Origin: Buchnera aphidicola (Periphyllus koelreuteriae)
Lineage (GTDB): Bacteria; Pseudomonadota; Gammaproteobacteria; Enterobacterales; Enterobacteriaceae
NCBI RefSeq assembly: GCF_039360445.1
Contig: NZ_CP134981.1
Span: 163,643-227,642 of the forward strand
DNA length: 64,000 nt
Direction of reading: 5' to 3'
Shown piece after piece: positions 18,095 to 28,456 of the stretch. The stretch's first letter is position 1. Every line of letters begins with the position of its first letter. A model generated the notes under the pieces. That model was not told the DNA's origin, ran no database searches, and worked only from the letters and a program-made list of their open reading frames with translations. The translations under genes were made by a program, and so were the position numbers.

Positions 18095-19021
18095 TTATTT
18101 TTTTAATTTAGCTATTCGAAGAATAGCACTTCTTGATCTGGAGTTATATAAAATTTCTTTTTTTGAAGGAAATATTTTTTTATATATTTTTAATATATTT
18201 TTTTTTATATTTATTTTGATTAATTCCTTTTCTGTTAATGGAATAGAAATAGGTAAATTAGGTATTTTTCGACTATTTTTAAACATAAATTGTTTAATAA
18301 TTCTATCTTCTAAAGAATGAAAACTAATTATACATAATTTTCCATTAGGAGCTAAAATATTTGTAATATTATTTAAAAAATTTTTTAATTCATTTAATTC
18401 GTTATTTAGATAAATTCTAATAGCTTGAAAACTTCTTCTTGAAGAATTTTTTTTTTGATATGGTGTTGAATGTAATATAATTTTTGAAAGTTGATATGTA
18501 TTTATTATTGGATTTTTTTTATTATTTTTTACAATATTATATGCAATTTGTTTTGCGTATTTTTCTTCTCCATATTTTTTTAAAATATAAGAAATTTTTT
18601 TTTGATTAGAATTCATTAACCATTGAGATGCTGAAATTCCTTCTTTTTGATTCATTCGCATATCTAATGGACCATTTTTTTTAAAAGAAAATCCTCTTTT
18701 TTTATTATTTAATTGTATAGAAGACATTCCTAAATCTACTATTATTCCATTTATTTTTTTTAAAATTTTAAATTTTTTACAATATTTAAAAATATTTGAA
18801 AATAATCCTTGAATAATATGAAATCTAGAATCTTTTATATTGTTTGCTATTTTTATTGATTCAGGATCTCGATCAATGGCATATAAATTTCCATTTTTTC
18901 CAATTTTTTTTAAAATTTCTTTACTATGACCACCTGAACCAAATGTTGCATCAATATAAATTCCATTTTTTTTGATATTTAAGGATTTAATAGATTCTTT
19001 TAATAATACTGGAATATGCAT
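18095..19021 (-). CDS. rsmH: 16S rRNA (cytosine(1402)-N4)-methyltransferase
   Basis: RsmH (MraW) N4-methylates C1402 in the ribosomal P site of 16S rRNA. The 308 residues compare with 313 in E. coli. The N terminus HIPVLLKESI and the AdoMet-binding DATFGSGGHSKEIL motif are typical, as are GFSFKKNGPLDMRM and FHSLEDRIIKQF. It is the only dcw-cluster gene left between ilvH and ftsA: the next gene, ftsA, begins just 146 bases beyond its stop, whereas in E. coli more than ten kilobases of fts and mur genes lie there. Confidence 0.95.
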   Translation of the reverse strand: MHIPVLLKESIKSLNIKKNGIYIDATFGSGGHSKEILKKIGKNGNLYAIDRDPESIKIANNIKDSRFHIIQGLFSNIFKYCKKFKILKKINGIIVDLGMSSIQLNNKKRGFSFKKNGPLDMRMNQKEGISASQWLMNSNQKKISYILKKYGEEKYAKQIAYNIVKNNKKNPIINTYQLSKIILHSTPYQKKNSSRRSFQAIRIYLNNELNELKNFLNNITNILAPNGKLCIISFHSLEDRIIKQFMFKNSRKIPNLPISIPLTEKELIKINIKKNILKIYKKIFPSKKEILYNSRSRSAILRIAKLKK

Positions 19022-19048
19022 ATTTTTTTTATAATATTTTATTTTTTT

Positions 19049-19549
19049 TTAATTATGTTTAAATTTTTTAATTCTAGAAATTGCAATTAAACCTGATCTA
19101 GATATTTTAATTATATTTCCAATTGTTTGAATTATTTTTAATAATTTTTGTATTTTACTTTTTTTATTTACTATTTGTAATATATATTTTTTTTTATAAA
19201 TAGAAACTATTTTTATTTTAAATTTTTTTATTAATATCTTTATTTTTTCTATATTTTTTTTTTTAATTTTTATTTTTATTAAAAGTATTTCTCTTTCTAT
19301 ATATTTTTTTTTATTTAGAATAGTAATTTTTAAAACATCAATTAATTTATATAATTGTTTAATTATTTGTGGAATAAATTTTTTTTTTCCTAAGACTTGA
19401 ATATTCATATAAGATAATGTTTTATCTTTTTTTTGTTTAGATATAGAAATATTTTTAATTTGATATCCAGTTTTAAAAAATATATTTATTATTCTAGATA
19501 AAACATCTGATTGATTTTCTAATAAGATTAATAAATTTTTTTTAATCAT
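19049..19549 (-). CDS. ilvH: Acetolactate synthase III regulatory subunit
   Basis: IlvH is the small subunit of acetohydroxyacid synthase III; in E. coli it activates IlvI and makes it sensitive to valine. The 166 residues include an N-terminal ACT domain and a C-terminal domain (E. coli 163). The valine-binding loop ENESG in E. coli reads ENQSD here, putting Asp15 where Gly14 is, and the later Tyr-Asn29 is Tyr-Gln. These are positions linked to valine resistance, so feedback may be weakened (inference). AGGA lies 6 bases before the ATG, and 11 bases separate it from ilvI. Confidence 0.93.
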   Translation of the reverse strand: MIKKNLLILLENQSDVLSRIINIFFKTGYQIKNISISKQKKDKTLSYMNIQVLGKKKFIPQIIKQLYKLIDVLKITILNKKKYIEREILLIKIKIKKKNIEKIKILIKKFKIKIVSIYKKKYILQIVNKKSKIQKLLKIIQTIGNIIKISRSGLIAISRIKKFKHN

Positions 19550-19560
19550 TTATTTTCCTG

Positions 19561-21273
19561 TTATTTTTTTTTAAGTTTCATATCTTTCATTGATCCTCCT
19601 TTAATTTGCATTGGATAAACATGTTCTGATTTATCAATTTTTATATCTACAAAAACAAGTTTATTTTTAGAAAGATATTTAAGAGATTTTTTTAATTTTT
19701 TTTTTAATTCATTATTTTTTGAAATTGATATTCCAATATGTCCATATGATTGAACAAGTTTTATAAAGTTTGGTAAAGATTTCATATATGATTGTGAATA
19801 TCTTCCAGAATATATAATATCTTGCCATTGTTTTACCATTCCTAAAGAACTATTATTTAAATTTAATATTAAAATAGGTAAATTATATTGCATTGCAGTA
19901 GATAATTCTTGAATATTCATTTGTATACTTCCATCTCCTGTGATGCAAATAACATTTTTTTTTGGAAACGCTAACTTTACTCCTAAAGCAGCTGGGAATC
20001 CAAAACCCATTGTTCCTAAACCTCCTGAATTAATCCATTTTCTTGGTTTATCAAATAAATAATATAATGCTGAAAACATTTGATGTTGACCAACATCAGA
20101 AGTAATATAAAATTTTCCTTGTGTTAATTTATAAATAATTTTAATAACATTTTGTGGTTTAATATTTTTTTCATTATTTTTATTTTTAAAAATATTAATT
20201 TTATTCCATTGAATTATTTTATTCCACCATGGAATTAATTTTTTTTTATTAATTTTTTTATATTTTTTTAAAAGAGAATTAAATTTTTTTAATATTTTTT
20301 TTATATCACCTATTATTTCAATTTTTGCTTTAATTGTTTTTGAAATTGAAGATGGATCTATATCTACATGAATAATAGTTGAATTTGGACAATATTTTTT
20401 TATATTATTTGTTGTTCTATCATCAAATCTTACTCCTAATGCAAAAATAACATCTGAATAATGCATACTCATATTAGCAGAATATGTTCCATGCATGCCT
20501 AACATTCCAAGACTTTGTTTATGAGTTCCTGGAAATCCTCCTAAACCCATTAAAGAACTAGTAACTGGAGCATTTATTTTTTCTGAAAAATATTTTAATT
20601 CTTTTGAACTATTAGAATTTATAACTCCCCCACCAATATATATTACTGGTTTTTTTGAATTAATAATTATTTGAAAAGCTTTTTTTATTATAACTTTGTT
20701 TATTTTAATTTTTGTTTTATAAGAACGAATCTTAACATAATTAGGAGAATGATAAGGTCTTTTTTTTTCTGAAGATAAAATATTTTTTGGTAAATCTATT
20801 ACTACAGGTCCTGGTCTTCCTGTAGAAGCAATAAAAAATGATTTTTTGATAATTAATGGAATATCTTCTATTTTTTTTACTAGAAAACTATGTTTAACTA
20901 TTGGTCTAGAAATTCCTATCATATCGCATTCTTGAAAAGAATCATATCCAATAAGTTTTAAATCAACTTGACCAGAAATAATAATCATTGGGATTGAATC
21001 CATATAAGCTGTAGCAATTCCTGTAATAGAATTAGTTGCTCCTGGTCCTGATGTGACTAAAACTACACCAGTTTTTCCTGTAGATCTAGCATAACCATCA
21101 GCCATATGAGTTGCAGCTTGTTCATGTCGAACTAGTATATGTTTAATTTTATTTATTCTATTCAATGCATCATATATTTCTAAAACAGCCCCTCCTGGAT
21201 ATCCAAAAATATATTTTATTTTTTGATCAATTAATGATTTTACAACAATTTCAGCTCCAGAAAAAATTTTCAT
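19561..21273 (-). CDS. ilvI: Acetolactate synthase III catalytic subunit
   Basis: IlvI condenses two pyruvates, or pyruvate with 2-oxobutyrate, to start valine, leucine and isoleucine synthesis using thiamine diphosphate, Mg and FAD. It has 570 residues (E. coli 574). The catalytic Glu in [15 protein letters not shown], the FAD-region segment GMLGMHGTY and the TPP motif GDGSIQMN...NNSSLGMV are intact. AAGAG precedes the ATG. It heads the ilvI-ilvH pair. No leader peptide or attenuator is visible in its upstream region. Confidence 0.97.
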   Translation of the reverse strand: MKIFSGAEIVVKSLIDQKIKYIFGYPGGAVLEIYDALNRINKIKHILVRHEQAATHMADGYARSTGKTGVVLVTSGPGATNSITGIATAYMDSIPMIIISGQVDLKLIGYDSFQECDMIGISRPIVKHSFLVKKIEDIPLIIKKSFFIASTGRPGPVVIDLPKNILSSEKKRPYHSPNYVKIRSYKTKIKINKVIIKKAFQIIINSKKPVIYIGGGVINSNSSKELKYFSEKINAPVTSSLMGLGGFPGTHKQSLGMLGMHGTYSANMSMHYSDVIFALGVRFDDRTTNNIKKYCPNSTIIHVDIDPSSISKTIKAKIEIIGDIKKILKKFNSLLKKYKKINKKKLIPWWNKIIQWNKINIFKNKNNEKNIKPQNVIKIIYKLTQGKFYITSDVGQHQMFSALYYLFDKPRKWINSGGLGTMGFGFPAALGVKLAFPKKNVICITGDGSIQMNIQELSTAMQYNLPILILNLNNSSLGMVKQWQDIIYSGRYSQSYMKSLPNFIKLVQSYGHIGISISKNNELKKKLKKSLKYLSKNKLVFVDIKIDKSEHVYPMQIKGGSMKDMKLKKK

Positions 21274-21802
21274 ATGATTAGCTCTTATTATAGTATTTTA
21301 AAATATAATAATAAATTATAAAAAATTAAATAATTTTTATATAAATTTTATTTTTATTTTTTTTATTTTCATTTTTTCTTTCTTTTTTTTTTTTTTATAA
21401 TTTTTTTATTATAAATCAATAAATTTAATAAAAATATATTAATATTTTAAAAAAAATAATTTTAAAGGTTTTTATTAAATTATATAATATATATTTATTA
21501 TTTAATTTTAAAAAAAAAATAATTTTAATTAATTTATTTATAATTTTATTATAAAAAATGTTTATTAAAAATTTTTATATTTTTTATATATTTTAATAAA
21601 AAATATCAATATTTTTCATATTTATTATATTTATATTATTAATTTATATAAAAAATATTTATCTAAAAATATTATATATATAAAATTATTTTTTTATAAA
21701 ATTTAAAAAAATATAATTTGTTTTATAAAAATTATATTTTTATCTATTTTTTAAAAATTTTTAATTTTTAAAAAAAATGAATTTAATTTTTTGAGACGTA
21801 TT
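21274..21802. other. Intergenic region between divergent ilvI and degP
   Basis: It must hold the promoters of both divergent genes, but the A/T richness makes any TATAAT-like match meaningless, and no TTGACA or heat-shock consensus stands out. I saw no coding remnant. The degP ribosome binding site GAGA is at 21793-21796. Confidence 0.5.
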
Positions 21803-23317
21803 ATGAAAAAAAAAATATCATTTATAAAATTTTTTATTTTAATTTGTATTTGTGTAACAAATATAATTTTTTCAAAATCTATTTTTTCTTCAGATAAAAA
21901 AAATAATATTAATAATATTAAAATTCAACAAAATTTATCTCCTATTATAAAAAAAATTTTACCTTCTGTAGTAAGGATCATTACAGATTTTGATAATTTA
22001 TATCATGGATATTATTATGATGATTCTTTAAATCAAAAAAAAATTGATTATTTATCAAATTCTCAAAATAATATATTGAAATATGAAAGTAATTTTTATA
22101 AACAACCAATATTAAAAAAAATAATTAATGAAAAAATTTGTGAAGATGATTGTAATAGTAAATTAGGATCTGGAGTTATTATTGATTCTAAAAATTCTTA
22201 TGTTCTTACAAATTATCATGTTATTAGTAATGCTTCTAAAATAGAAGTGATTTTAGATGATGGGAAAGAATATGAAGCTTATATGATTGGAAAGAATAAA
22301 AAAATTGATTTAGCTTTGTTAAAATTAATTGATGCCGAAAATTTACAATCAATAGAAATTGATAATTCTACTAATGTAAATATTGGAGATCCTGTTTTTG
22401 CAATTGGAAGTCCATATAATTTAAATAATTCAGTTACTTTAGGAATTGTTTCATCATTGAATAGAATTATTGATACAAATAATGTATTTGATAATTTTAT
22501 TCAAACTGATGCTGCTATTAATCATGGGAATTCAGGTGGTCCTTTATTTAATTTAGAAGGTAAATTAATTGGAATTAATACATCTATGTTATCTAGTAAT
22601 CCTGAATCAGGAAATATTGGTTTAGGTTTTTCTATTCCAAGTCGTATTATAGTAAGATTTATTAATGATATATTAAAATATGGAGATATTCATTTAAGTT
22701 CTTTAGGGATTTCAGCATCTAATTTATCTAAAGATATGATATTTCAATTAGCATTACCTTTAGATAAAGAAGCAATAATTGTAAATAAAATTTATAAAAA
22801 TTCTTCTGCTGAAGAAGCAGGTTTAAAAATTGGAGATATTATTACTTCTTTAAATTCAAAAGATGTTACTGATTCTATTTTGTTTAAAAGAGAATTAGTA
22901 AATTTTTTACCTAATGATTCTATTTTTTTAAAAGTTTTTAGAAACAATAGATATTATAATATATCAGCAAAATTACATGATTATAAAAGAAATATTTTAT
23001 ATGCAGGAAAATTTCATTATAAATTACAGGGAGCTTTAATATCAGAATATGATAAAGAAAAATTATCTAATGATATGAAGAACCATAAAATAAAAAAATT
23101 TGTTTTACCATCTGTAAATGGAATTATTATAAATAAATTTTTAGATAAGAGTTTTTCAAAAAGATCTGGTTTACTTGAAAATGATATTATCACATCAGTA
23201 AATATGACACCAGTTAAAGATATTCAAACATTTAAAGATGCTTTGTTAATTAATGAAGATATTATAATTTTAGAAATTATGAGGAATAATAAATTAATTT
23301 TTAAAATTATTTCTTAA
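21803..23317 (+). CDS. degP: Periplasmic serine protease/chaperone DegP
   Basis: DegP (HtrA) degrades or refolds damaged periplasmic and outer-membrane proteins. From ATG 21803 the protein is 504 residues: a signal peptide (Lys-rich start, hydrophobic residues about 7-25), a trypsin-like domain with catalytic His139 (TNYHVI), Asp169 (KIDLALLKL) and Ser244 (HGNSGGPL), then two PDZ domains. A TTG at 21791 is in frame but overlaps the GAGA ribosome binding site, so ATG 21803 is preferred. It ends at a G+C-rich hairpin. DegQ is an alternative name, but the long LA-loop region before the protease core favours DegP. Confidence 0.92.
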   Translation: MKKKISFIKFFILICICVTNIIFSKSIFSSDKKNNINNIKIQQNLSPIIKKILPSVVRIITDFDNLYHGYYYDDSLNQKKIDYLSNSQNNILKYESNFYKQPILKKIINEKICEDDCNSKLGSGVIIDSKNSYVLTNYHVISNASKIEVILDDGKEYEAYMIGKNKKIDLALLKLIDAENLQSIEIDNSTNVNIGDPVFAIGSPYNLNNSVTLGIVSSLNRIIDTNNVFDNFIQTDAAINHGNSGGPLFNLEGKLIGINTSMLSSNPESGNIGLGFSIPSRIIVRFINDILKYGDIHLSSLGISASNLSKDMIFQLALPLDKEAIIVNKIYKNSSAEEAGLKIGDIITSLNSKDVTDSILFKRELVNFLPNDSIFLKVFRNNRYYNISAKLHDYKRNILYAGKFHYKLQGALISEYDKEKLSNDMKNHKIKKFVLPSVNGIIINKFLDKSFSKRSGLLENDIITSVNMTPVKDIQTFKDALLINEDIIILEIMRNNKLIFKIIS

Positions 23318-23342
23318 ATTGTTATATAAAATATGTTATTCT

Positions 23343-23369
23343 CCGCCCTTAATTTTTTTTTTTGGGCGG
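23343..23369 (+). terminator. G+C-rich terminator between convergent degP and dapD
   Basis: CCGCCC at 23343-23348 pairs with GGGCGG at 23364-23369 around a T-rich loop. An all-G+C six-base stem is striking in this DNA. It lies 25 bases after the degP stop and could end transcription from both convergent genes. Confidence 0.7.
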
Positions 23370-23430
23370 TTTAAAGAAAAATGTTTAAGTTTGATTTTTA
23401 AAATATAAATTAAAATAATATAAAAAATAT

Positions 23431-24258
23431 TTATTTAATTTGACCTCTTAATAAATTATTTATTTCAACTTTAGTTAATGTTTTTGAATCAACTTTTTTA
23501 ACTATAATAGCACTATATAAGCTATATTTTTTATTTTTAGATAAAATATTTCCAGATACTACAACTGAATTTTTTGGAACTCTTCCGAAGTAAATTTTAT
23601 CTTCTGTTCTATCATAAATTTTAGTACTTTGTCCAATAAATACACCCATTGATATTACTGATCCATGTTCTATTATTACTCCTTCAACAATTTCAGATCT
23701 TGCTCCAATAAAACAATTATCTTCAATAATAGTTGGATTATTTTGTAACGGTTCTAATACTCCACCAATTCCAACCCCTCCGGATATATGTACATTGTTT
23801 CCTATTTGAGCACAAGATCCTATAGTAGACCATGTATCAATCATTGTATTTTTTCCAATATATGCTCCGATATTAATAAAACAAGGCATTAAAACAGTAT
23901 TTTTTTCAATAAATGAACCGTATCTTACGATTGCTGAAGGAACTATTCTAACTTTATCTCTTTTAAATTCTTTTGTTGTATAATTTTTATATTTTAATTT
24001 AATTTTATCGTAATAATTTGTAATTTTTCCATTAAATATTTTGTTTTTTTTTAAATATAAAAATAATAAAATAGCTTGTTTAATCCATTGATGAGTAATC
24101 CATATATTATTTATTTTTTCTGAAACTCTTAATTTTCCTAAATTAATCATATGTATAACAGAGTAAATAGCATTAATTATTTTTTCATTTTTTTTTTTAA
24201 ATAAGTTTTTTTCTTTTTGTTTATACGTTTTTTTTATAATATTTTTTAAATTTTCCAT
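23431..24258 (-). CDS. dapD: 2,3,4,5-tetrahydropyridine-2,6-dicarboxylate N-succinyltransferase
   Basis: DapD succinylates tetrahydrodipicolinate in the diaminopimelate/lysine pathway. The 275 residues match E. coli (274). The left-handed beta-helix hexapeptide repeats run through [20 protein letters not shown] (residues about 128-147) with the catalytic Asp in MIDTW. AGGA precedes the ATG. In a cell without a wall pathway the product would serve lysine supply rather than peptidoglycan (inference). glnD, between dapD and map in E. coli, is gone; the gap is 55 bases. Confidence 0.96.
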   Translation of the reverse strand: MENLKNIIKKTYKQKEKNLFKKKNEKIINAIYSVIHMINLGKLRVSEKINNIWITHQWIKQAILLFLYLKKNKIFNGKITNYYDKIKLKYKNYTTKEFKRDKVRIVPSAIVRYGSFIEKNTVLMPCFINIGAYIGKNTMIDTWSTIGSCAQIGNNVHISGGVGIGGVLEPLQNNPTIIEDNCFIGARSEIVEGVIIEHGSVISMGVFIGQSTKIYDRTEDKIYFGRVPKNSVVVSGNILSKNKKYSLYSAIIVKKVDSKTLTKVEINNLLRGQIK

Positions 24259-24313
24259 ATAATATTTCCTAAAATAAATCTATATTTTTAATAAATTTTT
24301 TGGTTTAAAAAAA

Positions 24314-25084
24314 TTAAACAATTTTTTCATTTTTTCTTAATGTTAATACTTCATATCCATTTTTTGTTATTAAAATAGTATGTTCATATTGTGCTGATAA
24401 ACTCTTATCACGTGTTCTAATTGTCCATAAATCTTTATCACATATAATATGTCTTTTCCCTTCATTAATCATTGGCTCTATTGTAAATATCATATTTTCT
24501 TTTAAAATAATTTCTTGATTTGGTGAATCATAATGTAATATATATGGTTCTTCATGAAAACTTTTACCAATTCCATGCCCACAATATTCTTTTACTATAG
24601 AAAAATTATTTTTATATGCTATATTTTGAATAGTTTGTCCAATTTTTCTTAATTTAATTCCTGGTTTAATTATTTTTATTGATTCATATAAACTTTTTAA
24701 AGTAATTTTACATAGTTTTTTTGCTATTTTTGAGCATTTTCCTATTAAAAACATTTGAGATGAGTCACCAAAATATCCATCTTTTTTTAATGAAATATCA
24801 ATATTTAATATATCTCCATTTTTTAAAATTATGTTTTTATTAGGTATTCCATGACAAACTACATCATTTACAGAGATACATATAGATTTTGGGTATTTTT
24901 TATATCCTAAGCATGCTGAAGTAACTTTTAATTTGTTATAAATATAATCATGACATATATTATTTATTTCTTCTGTACTTATTCCTATATCAATTTTTTT
25001 TTTTATCATGGTAAGAACTTTAGAAGTTAATTTTCCAACTTCTTTCATTTTTTTTATATCAAAATTATTTTTAATAATAATCAC
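24314..25084 (-). CDS. map: Methionine aminopeptidase, type I
   Basis: Map removes the initiator Met from new proteins. It is a di-metal pita-bread enzyme. The metal ligands are visible: Asp in LNIDISL and FGDSS, His in GHGIGKSFHEEP, Glu in FTIEPM and Glu in SAQYEHTI; the VCHGIP His is also there. Length is 256 (E. coli 264). The start is GTG (25082-25084), with AAGG 9 bases upstream on the minus strand. As in E. coli, map is divergent from rpsB, so both promoters must lie in 25085-25329. Confidence 0.95.
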   Translation of the reverse strand: MIIIKNNFDIKKMKEVGKLTSKVLTMIKKKIDIGISTEEINNICHDYIYNKLKVTSACLGYKKYPKSICISVNDVVCHGIPNKNIILKNGDILNIDISLKKDGYFGDSSQMFLIGKCSKIAKKLCKITLKSLYESIKIIKPGIKLRKIGQTIQNIAYKNNFSIVKEYCGHGIGKSFHEEPYILHYDSPNQEIILKENMIFTIEPMINEGKRHIICDKDLWTIRTRDKSLSAQYEHTILITKNGYEVLTLRKNEKIV

Positions 25085-25329
25085 TCTATTAAACCTTATA
25101 TTTTTAATTCAAAAGAAATAAAATATTTTATTAAAATTTTATATTTTTTATATTTTTTTTAAATATATAAATATAATACATTTTTTATTAATTTTTTGTT
25201 AATATTTATATTTTTTAATATTTATTTAATATAAATTTACATTAAATTATATATAATATATATAATAAAAAAAAATCATTATTTTTTTTAATTTTTTATA
25301 ATTTTTTCTTTAAAATTTAAAGGATGGAT

Positions 25330-26046
25330 ATGATAAATATTTCTATGAAAGATATGTTAAAAGCTGGTGTTCACTTTGGTCATCAAACTCGTTATTGGAA
25401 TCCAAAGATGAAGCCATTTATATTTGGTTCTCAAAATAAAATTCATATTATTAATTTAGAAAAAACTCTTCCTATGTTTCAAACAGCATTAATAGAATTA
25501 AAAAAAATTCATTCTAAAAATGGAAAAATTTTATTTGTTGGAACTAAAAAATCAGCGAGCAGTTTAATTAAAAATTGTGCTATTCTTTGTAAACAATATT
25601 ATGTAAATTATCGTTGGTTAGGTGGAATGTTAACAAATTGGAAAACTGTAAGACAATCTATACAGTATTTAAAAAATTTAGAAATTCAATCTAAAGATGG
25701 AACATTTAATAAATTAACAAAAAAAGAAGCTTTAATTAGAACACGAAAGTTATTAAAATTAGAAAATAGTTTAGGTGGAATTAAAGATATGGGAGGAATT
25801 CCTGATTGTTTATTTATAATTGATGCAGATTATGAAAATATTGCAATAAAAGAAGCACATAATTTAGGTATTCCAATATTTTCAATTGTAGATACAAATT
25901 CTAATCCAGATGGAATAAATTTTATTATTCCAGGAAATGATGATGCAATAAGATCTGTTAATTTTTATTTAAATAAAGTAATTTCAGTAATTCAAGAAAA
26001 TTATACAAAAATAAAAAAAAATACATTCAAAAAAATAAAAAAATAA
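25330..26046 (+). CDS. rpsB: 30S ribosomal protein S2
   Basis: S2 binds 16S rRNA and S1 on the small subunit. The sequence aligns throughout with E. coli S2 (241 residues); this version has 238. I set the start at ATG 25330 ([10 protein letters not shown]), which matches E. coli MATVSMRDML exactly and sits 5 bases after AGGA; the in-frame ATG at 25324 is inside that ribosome binding site. It is first of the rpsB-tsf-pyrH-frr block. The C-terminal acidic tail of E. coli S2 is replaced by a Lys-rich one. Confidence 0.96.
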   Translation: MINISMKDMLKAGVHFGHQTRYWNPKMKPFIFGSQNKIHIINLEKTLPMFQTALIELKKIHSKNGKILFVGTKKSASSLIKNCAILCKQYYVNYRWLGGMLTNWKTVRQSIQYLKNLEIQSKDGTFNKLTKKEALIRTRKLLKLENSLGGIKDMGGIPDCLFIIDADYENIAIKEAHNLGIPIFSIVDTNSNPDGINFIIPGNDDAIRSVNFYLNKVISVIQENYTKIKKNTFKKIKK

Positions 26047-26151
26047 TTAAATTATTTATTTAATATTTTTATATTATTTAGATTACAAATAATATCAAAT
26101 TATTTTTTTTTTTATTTTTAAAAAAATTATTTTTTACATTATAGGAAAAAA

Positions 26152-26943
26152 ATGAAAATTTCATCTAAGTTGGTAAAAGAATTAAGATCGATTACTGGTG
26201 TTGGTATATTAGATTGTAAAAAAGCTTTATTAAAAAAAAAAGGAGATATTAATTCTTCAATTGATTATTTAAGAAAACAAGGTATTTCAAAAGCATTAAA
26301 TAAATTTTCTAGAAAAACATTACAAGGATCTATTTTTTCTGGTATAAAAAAAAATATTGGAGCATTATTAGAATTAAATTGTGAAACAGATTTTGTTTCT
26401 AAAGATAAATATTTTATTAATTTTGGTAATAAAATAATTCAAACAGCATTAAAAAAAAATATTAATAATTTGAATGATTTAAGAATTTTATTTGAATCAG
26501 AAAGAACAAATTTAGTTTCTATTATAGGAGAAAATATTAAAATTTCTAGATTTTCTGTGTTAATTGGAAATTTTATTAATTCATATATTCATAGATCAAG
26601 AATTGGAGTTCTTGTACAAAGTAATTCAAGTAATGATATTTTAACTAAAAATATTGCAATGCATATTGCAGCAAGTAAACCATTATATTTAAATCCAGAA
26701 AGTGTACCTAAAGATATTGTTTTACGTGAACAAAATATTCAATTATCTATGTCTACTCAAACAGGAAAATCTCATTCTATAGCAAAAAAAATAGTTTCTG
26801 GTAGAATGAAAAAATTTTTTAGTGAAATTACTTTATTAAAACAATTATTTATTTTAGATTCTAAAAAAACAGTAGAAAATTTTTTATTAGAAAATAAAAT
26901 TGTTTTAAAAAATTTTTTACGATTTGAGATGGGGGAAGTTTAA
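26152..26943 (+). CDS. tsf: Elongation factor Ts
   Basis: EF-Ts is the guanine nucleotide exchange factor of EF-Tu. It has 263 residues (E. coli 283). The N-terminal UBA-like domain LVKELRSITGVGILDCKKAL and the TDFVSKD motif that enters EF-Tu are clear. The C-terminal part is shortened and Lys-rich. AGGA lies 5 bases before the ATG. Gap to rpsB 105 bases, so probably co-transcribed as in E. coli. Confidence 0.95.
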   Translation: MKISSKLVKELRSITGVGILDCKKALLKKKGDINSSIDYLRKQGISKALNKFSRKTLQGSIFSGIKKNIGALLELNCETDFVSKDKYFINFGNKIIQTALKKNINNLNDLRILFESERTNLVSIIGENIKISRFSVLIGNFINSYIHRSRIGVLVQSNSSNDILTKNIAMHIAASKPLYLNPESVPKDIVLREQNIQLSMSTQTGKSHSIAKKIVSGRMKKFFSEITLLKQLFILDSKKTVENFLLENKIVLKNFLRFEMGEV

Positions 26944-27053
26944 AGATAGAATTTTTTAATAAAATAAATAATTTATATATAATAAATTATATTTTTATAA
27001 AATTTTTAAAATTATTTTTTAATAAAAATATAGAGGTTTTATAGGTTTTATAT

Positions 27054-27782
27054 ATGAATATATCTCGTAGTTCATTAAAATACTCTAGGGTAGTTTTAAA
27101 ATTAAGTGGAGAATCATTAACAAAAGTTAATAATTTTTCTAATATTGATTCAAATGCTTTATTTTCTTTATCTAAAGAAATAAAACAAATAATTGATTTA
27201 AATGTAGAGTTGAGTATTGTAATTGGAGCAGGAAATTTATTTCGAGGAAGTCAATTACAAAAAATAGGAATAAATCGTGTAGCAGCTGATCATATAGGAA
27301 TGCTTTCTACAATTATAAATGGATTAGTTATACACAACTCTCTGAGTAAAATGAACATTAAAACATCTTTAATGTCTGCTATTCCTGTAAATGGAATTTG
27401 TGAAATTTATGATTGGAATAAAGCTATAAATTTATTATCTAATAAAACAGTTGTAATTTTTTCTGCAGGTATTGGAAATCCATTTTTTACGACAGATTCA
27501 GCTGCATGTTTAAGAGCTATTGAAATTAAAGCTGATATTGTTTTAAAAGGGACTAAAGTAGATGGAGTTTATACTTCTGATCCAAAGAAAAATATTAATT
27601 CTGTATTATATTCTAAATTAAGTTATCAAGAAGTTTTGGAAAAAGAATTAAAAGTTATGGATTTATCTGCTTTTACTTTAGCTCGAGATTATAATATACC
27701 AATACGAGTTTTTAATATTAATAATTCTGGAGCATTAAAGAGAATCATTCAAGGATTTAATGAAGGAACATTAATTAATTAA
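27054..27782 (+). CDS. pyrH: UMP kinase
   Basis: PyrH phosphorylates UMP to UDP and belongs to the amino-acid kinase fold, unlike eukaryotic UMP kinases. It has 242 residues (E. coli 241). KLSGESL near the start, GAGNLFRG, and the late TDSAACLRAIEI and KVDGVYTSDPK segments are family signatures. AGGT is 7 bases before the ATG. It also connects with PyrF in this window, which makes UMP. Confidence 0.96.
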   Translation: MNISRSSLKYSRVVLKLSGESLTKVNNFSNIDSNALFSLSKEIKQIIDLNVELSIVIGAGNLFRGSQLQKIGINRVAADHIGMLSTIINGLVIHNSLSKMNIKTSLMSAIPVNGICEIYDWNKAINLLSNKTVVIFSAGIGNPFFTTDSAACLRAIEIKADIVLKGTKVDGVYTSDPKKNINSVLYSKLSYQEVLEKELKVMDLSAFTLARDYNIPIRVFNINNSGALKRIIQGFNEGTLIN

Positions 27783-27901
27783 AATTATTTAAAAATATTT
27801 TAATGAAGTTTTTATTATTTTAATAAATTTTAAAAAAATAAATTTAAATTTATATTAATTATAATTTTATAATAAAATTTAAAAAATTGAGTTAAACAAA
27901 A

Positions 27902-28456
27902 ATGGAAAATATTAAAAAAGACACACGAATGAATATGGAAAAATGTATTAAAAATTTTTCTATATTAATTAATAAATTACGAACAGATCGTGCATCTCCT
28001 GATTTAATAAAAGATTTAAGTATTGAATATTATGGAAAAAAAATTTTACTACATAATATTTCTAATATTATTGTAGAAGATTCTAGAACATTACGAATTA
28101 ATACTTTTGATAAAAATACTAATAAAGAAATAGAAAAAGCTATTATGAATTCTAATCTTGGTTTAAATCCAATTTCTGTTGGAGGTATAATTAGAGTTCC
28201 TATTCCTCCATTAACTGAAGAAAGAAGAAAAAATTTAATAAAAATTTTATATCAAAAATCTGAAAAAAGTAAAATATGTATTAGAATGGTAAGAAAAAAT
28301 TCAAATAATATAATTAAAAATTTAATAAAAAATAAAAGTATAGGAAAAAATGAAGAAAAAAAATATATTAATGAAATTCAAATTTTAACTGATTTTTATA
28401 TTAAAGAAATTGATAATTTAAAAAAAATAAAAGAAAAATCTTTATTTCATATTTAA
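27902..28456 (+). CDS. frr: Ribosome recycling factor
   Basis: RRF, with EF-G, splits post-termination ribosomes. Length 184 (E. coli 185). The three-helix bundle segments TDRASPDLIKDLSIEYYG, IRVPIPPLTEERR and VRMVRKN (here IRMVRKN) are conserved. The ribosome binding site is weak (GAG 8 to 10 bases upstream). It closes the rpsB-tsf-pyrH-frr block and is followed by a perfect hairpin. dxr and uppS, its usual downstream neighbours, are absent. Confidence 0.95.
   Translation: MENIKKDTRMNMEKCIKNFSILINKLRTDRASPDLIKDLSIEYYGKKILLHNISNIIVEDSRTLRINTFDKNTNKEIEKAIMNSNLGLNPISVGGIIRVPIPPLTEERRKNLIKILYQKSEKSKICIRMVRKNSNNIIKNLIKNKSIGKNEEKKYINEIQILTDFYIKEIDNLKKIKEKSLFHI

Noticed and set aside
18021-18320. 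Plus-strand frame of 99 codons opposite the 3' end of rsmH
   Set aside because: It is a shadow of the clear rsmH gene; its residues are mostly Phe/Ile/Leu, as expected for the complement of a Lys/Asn-rich frame.
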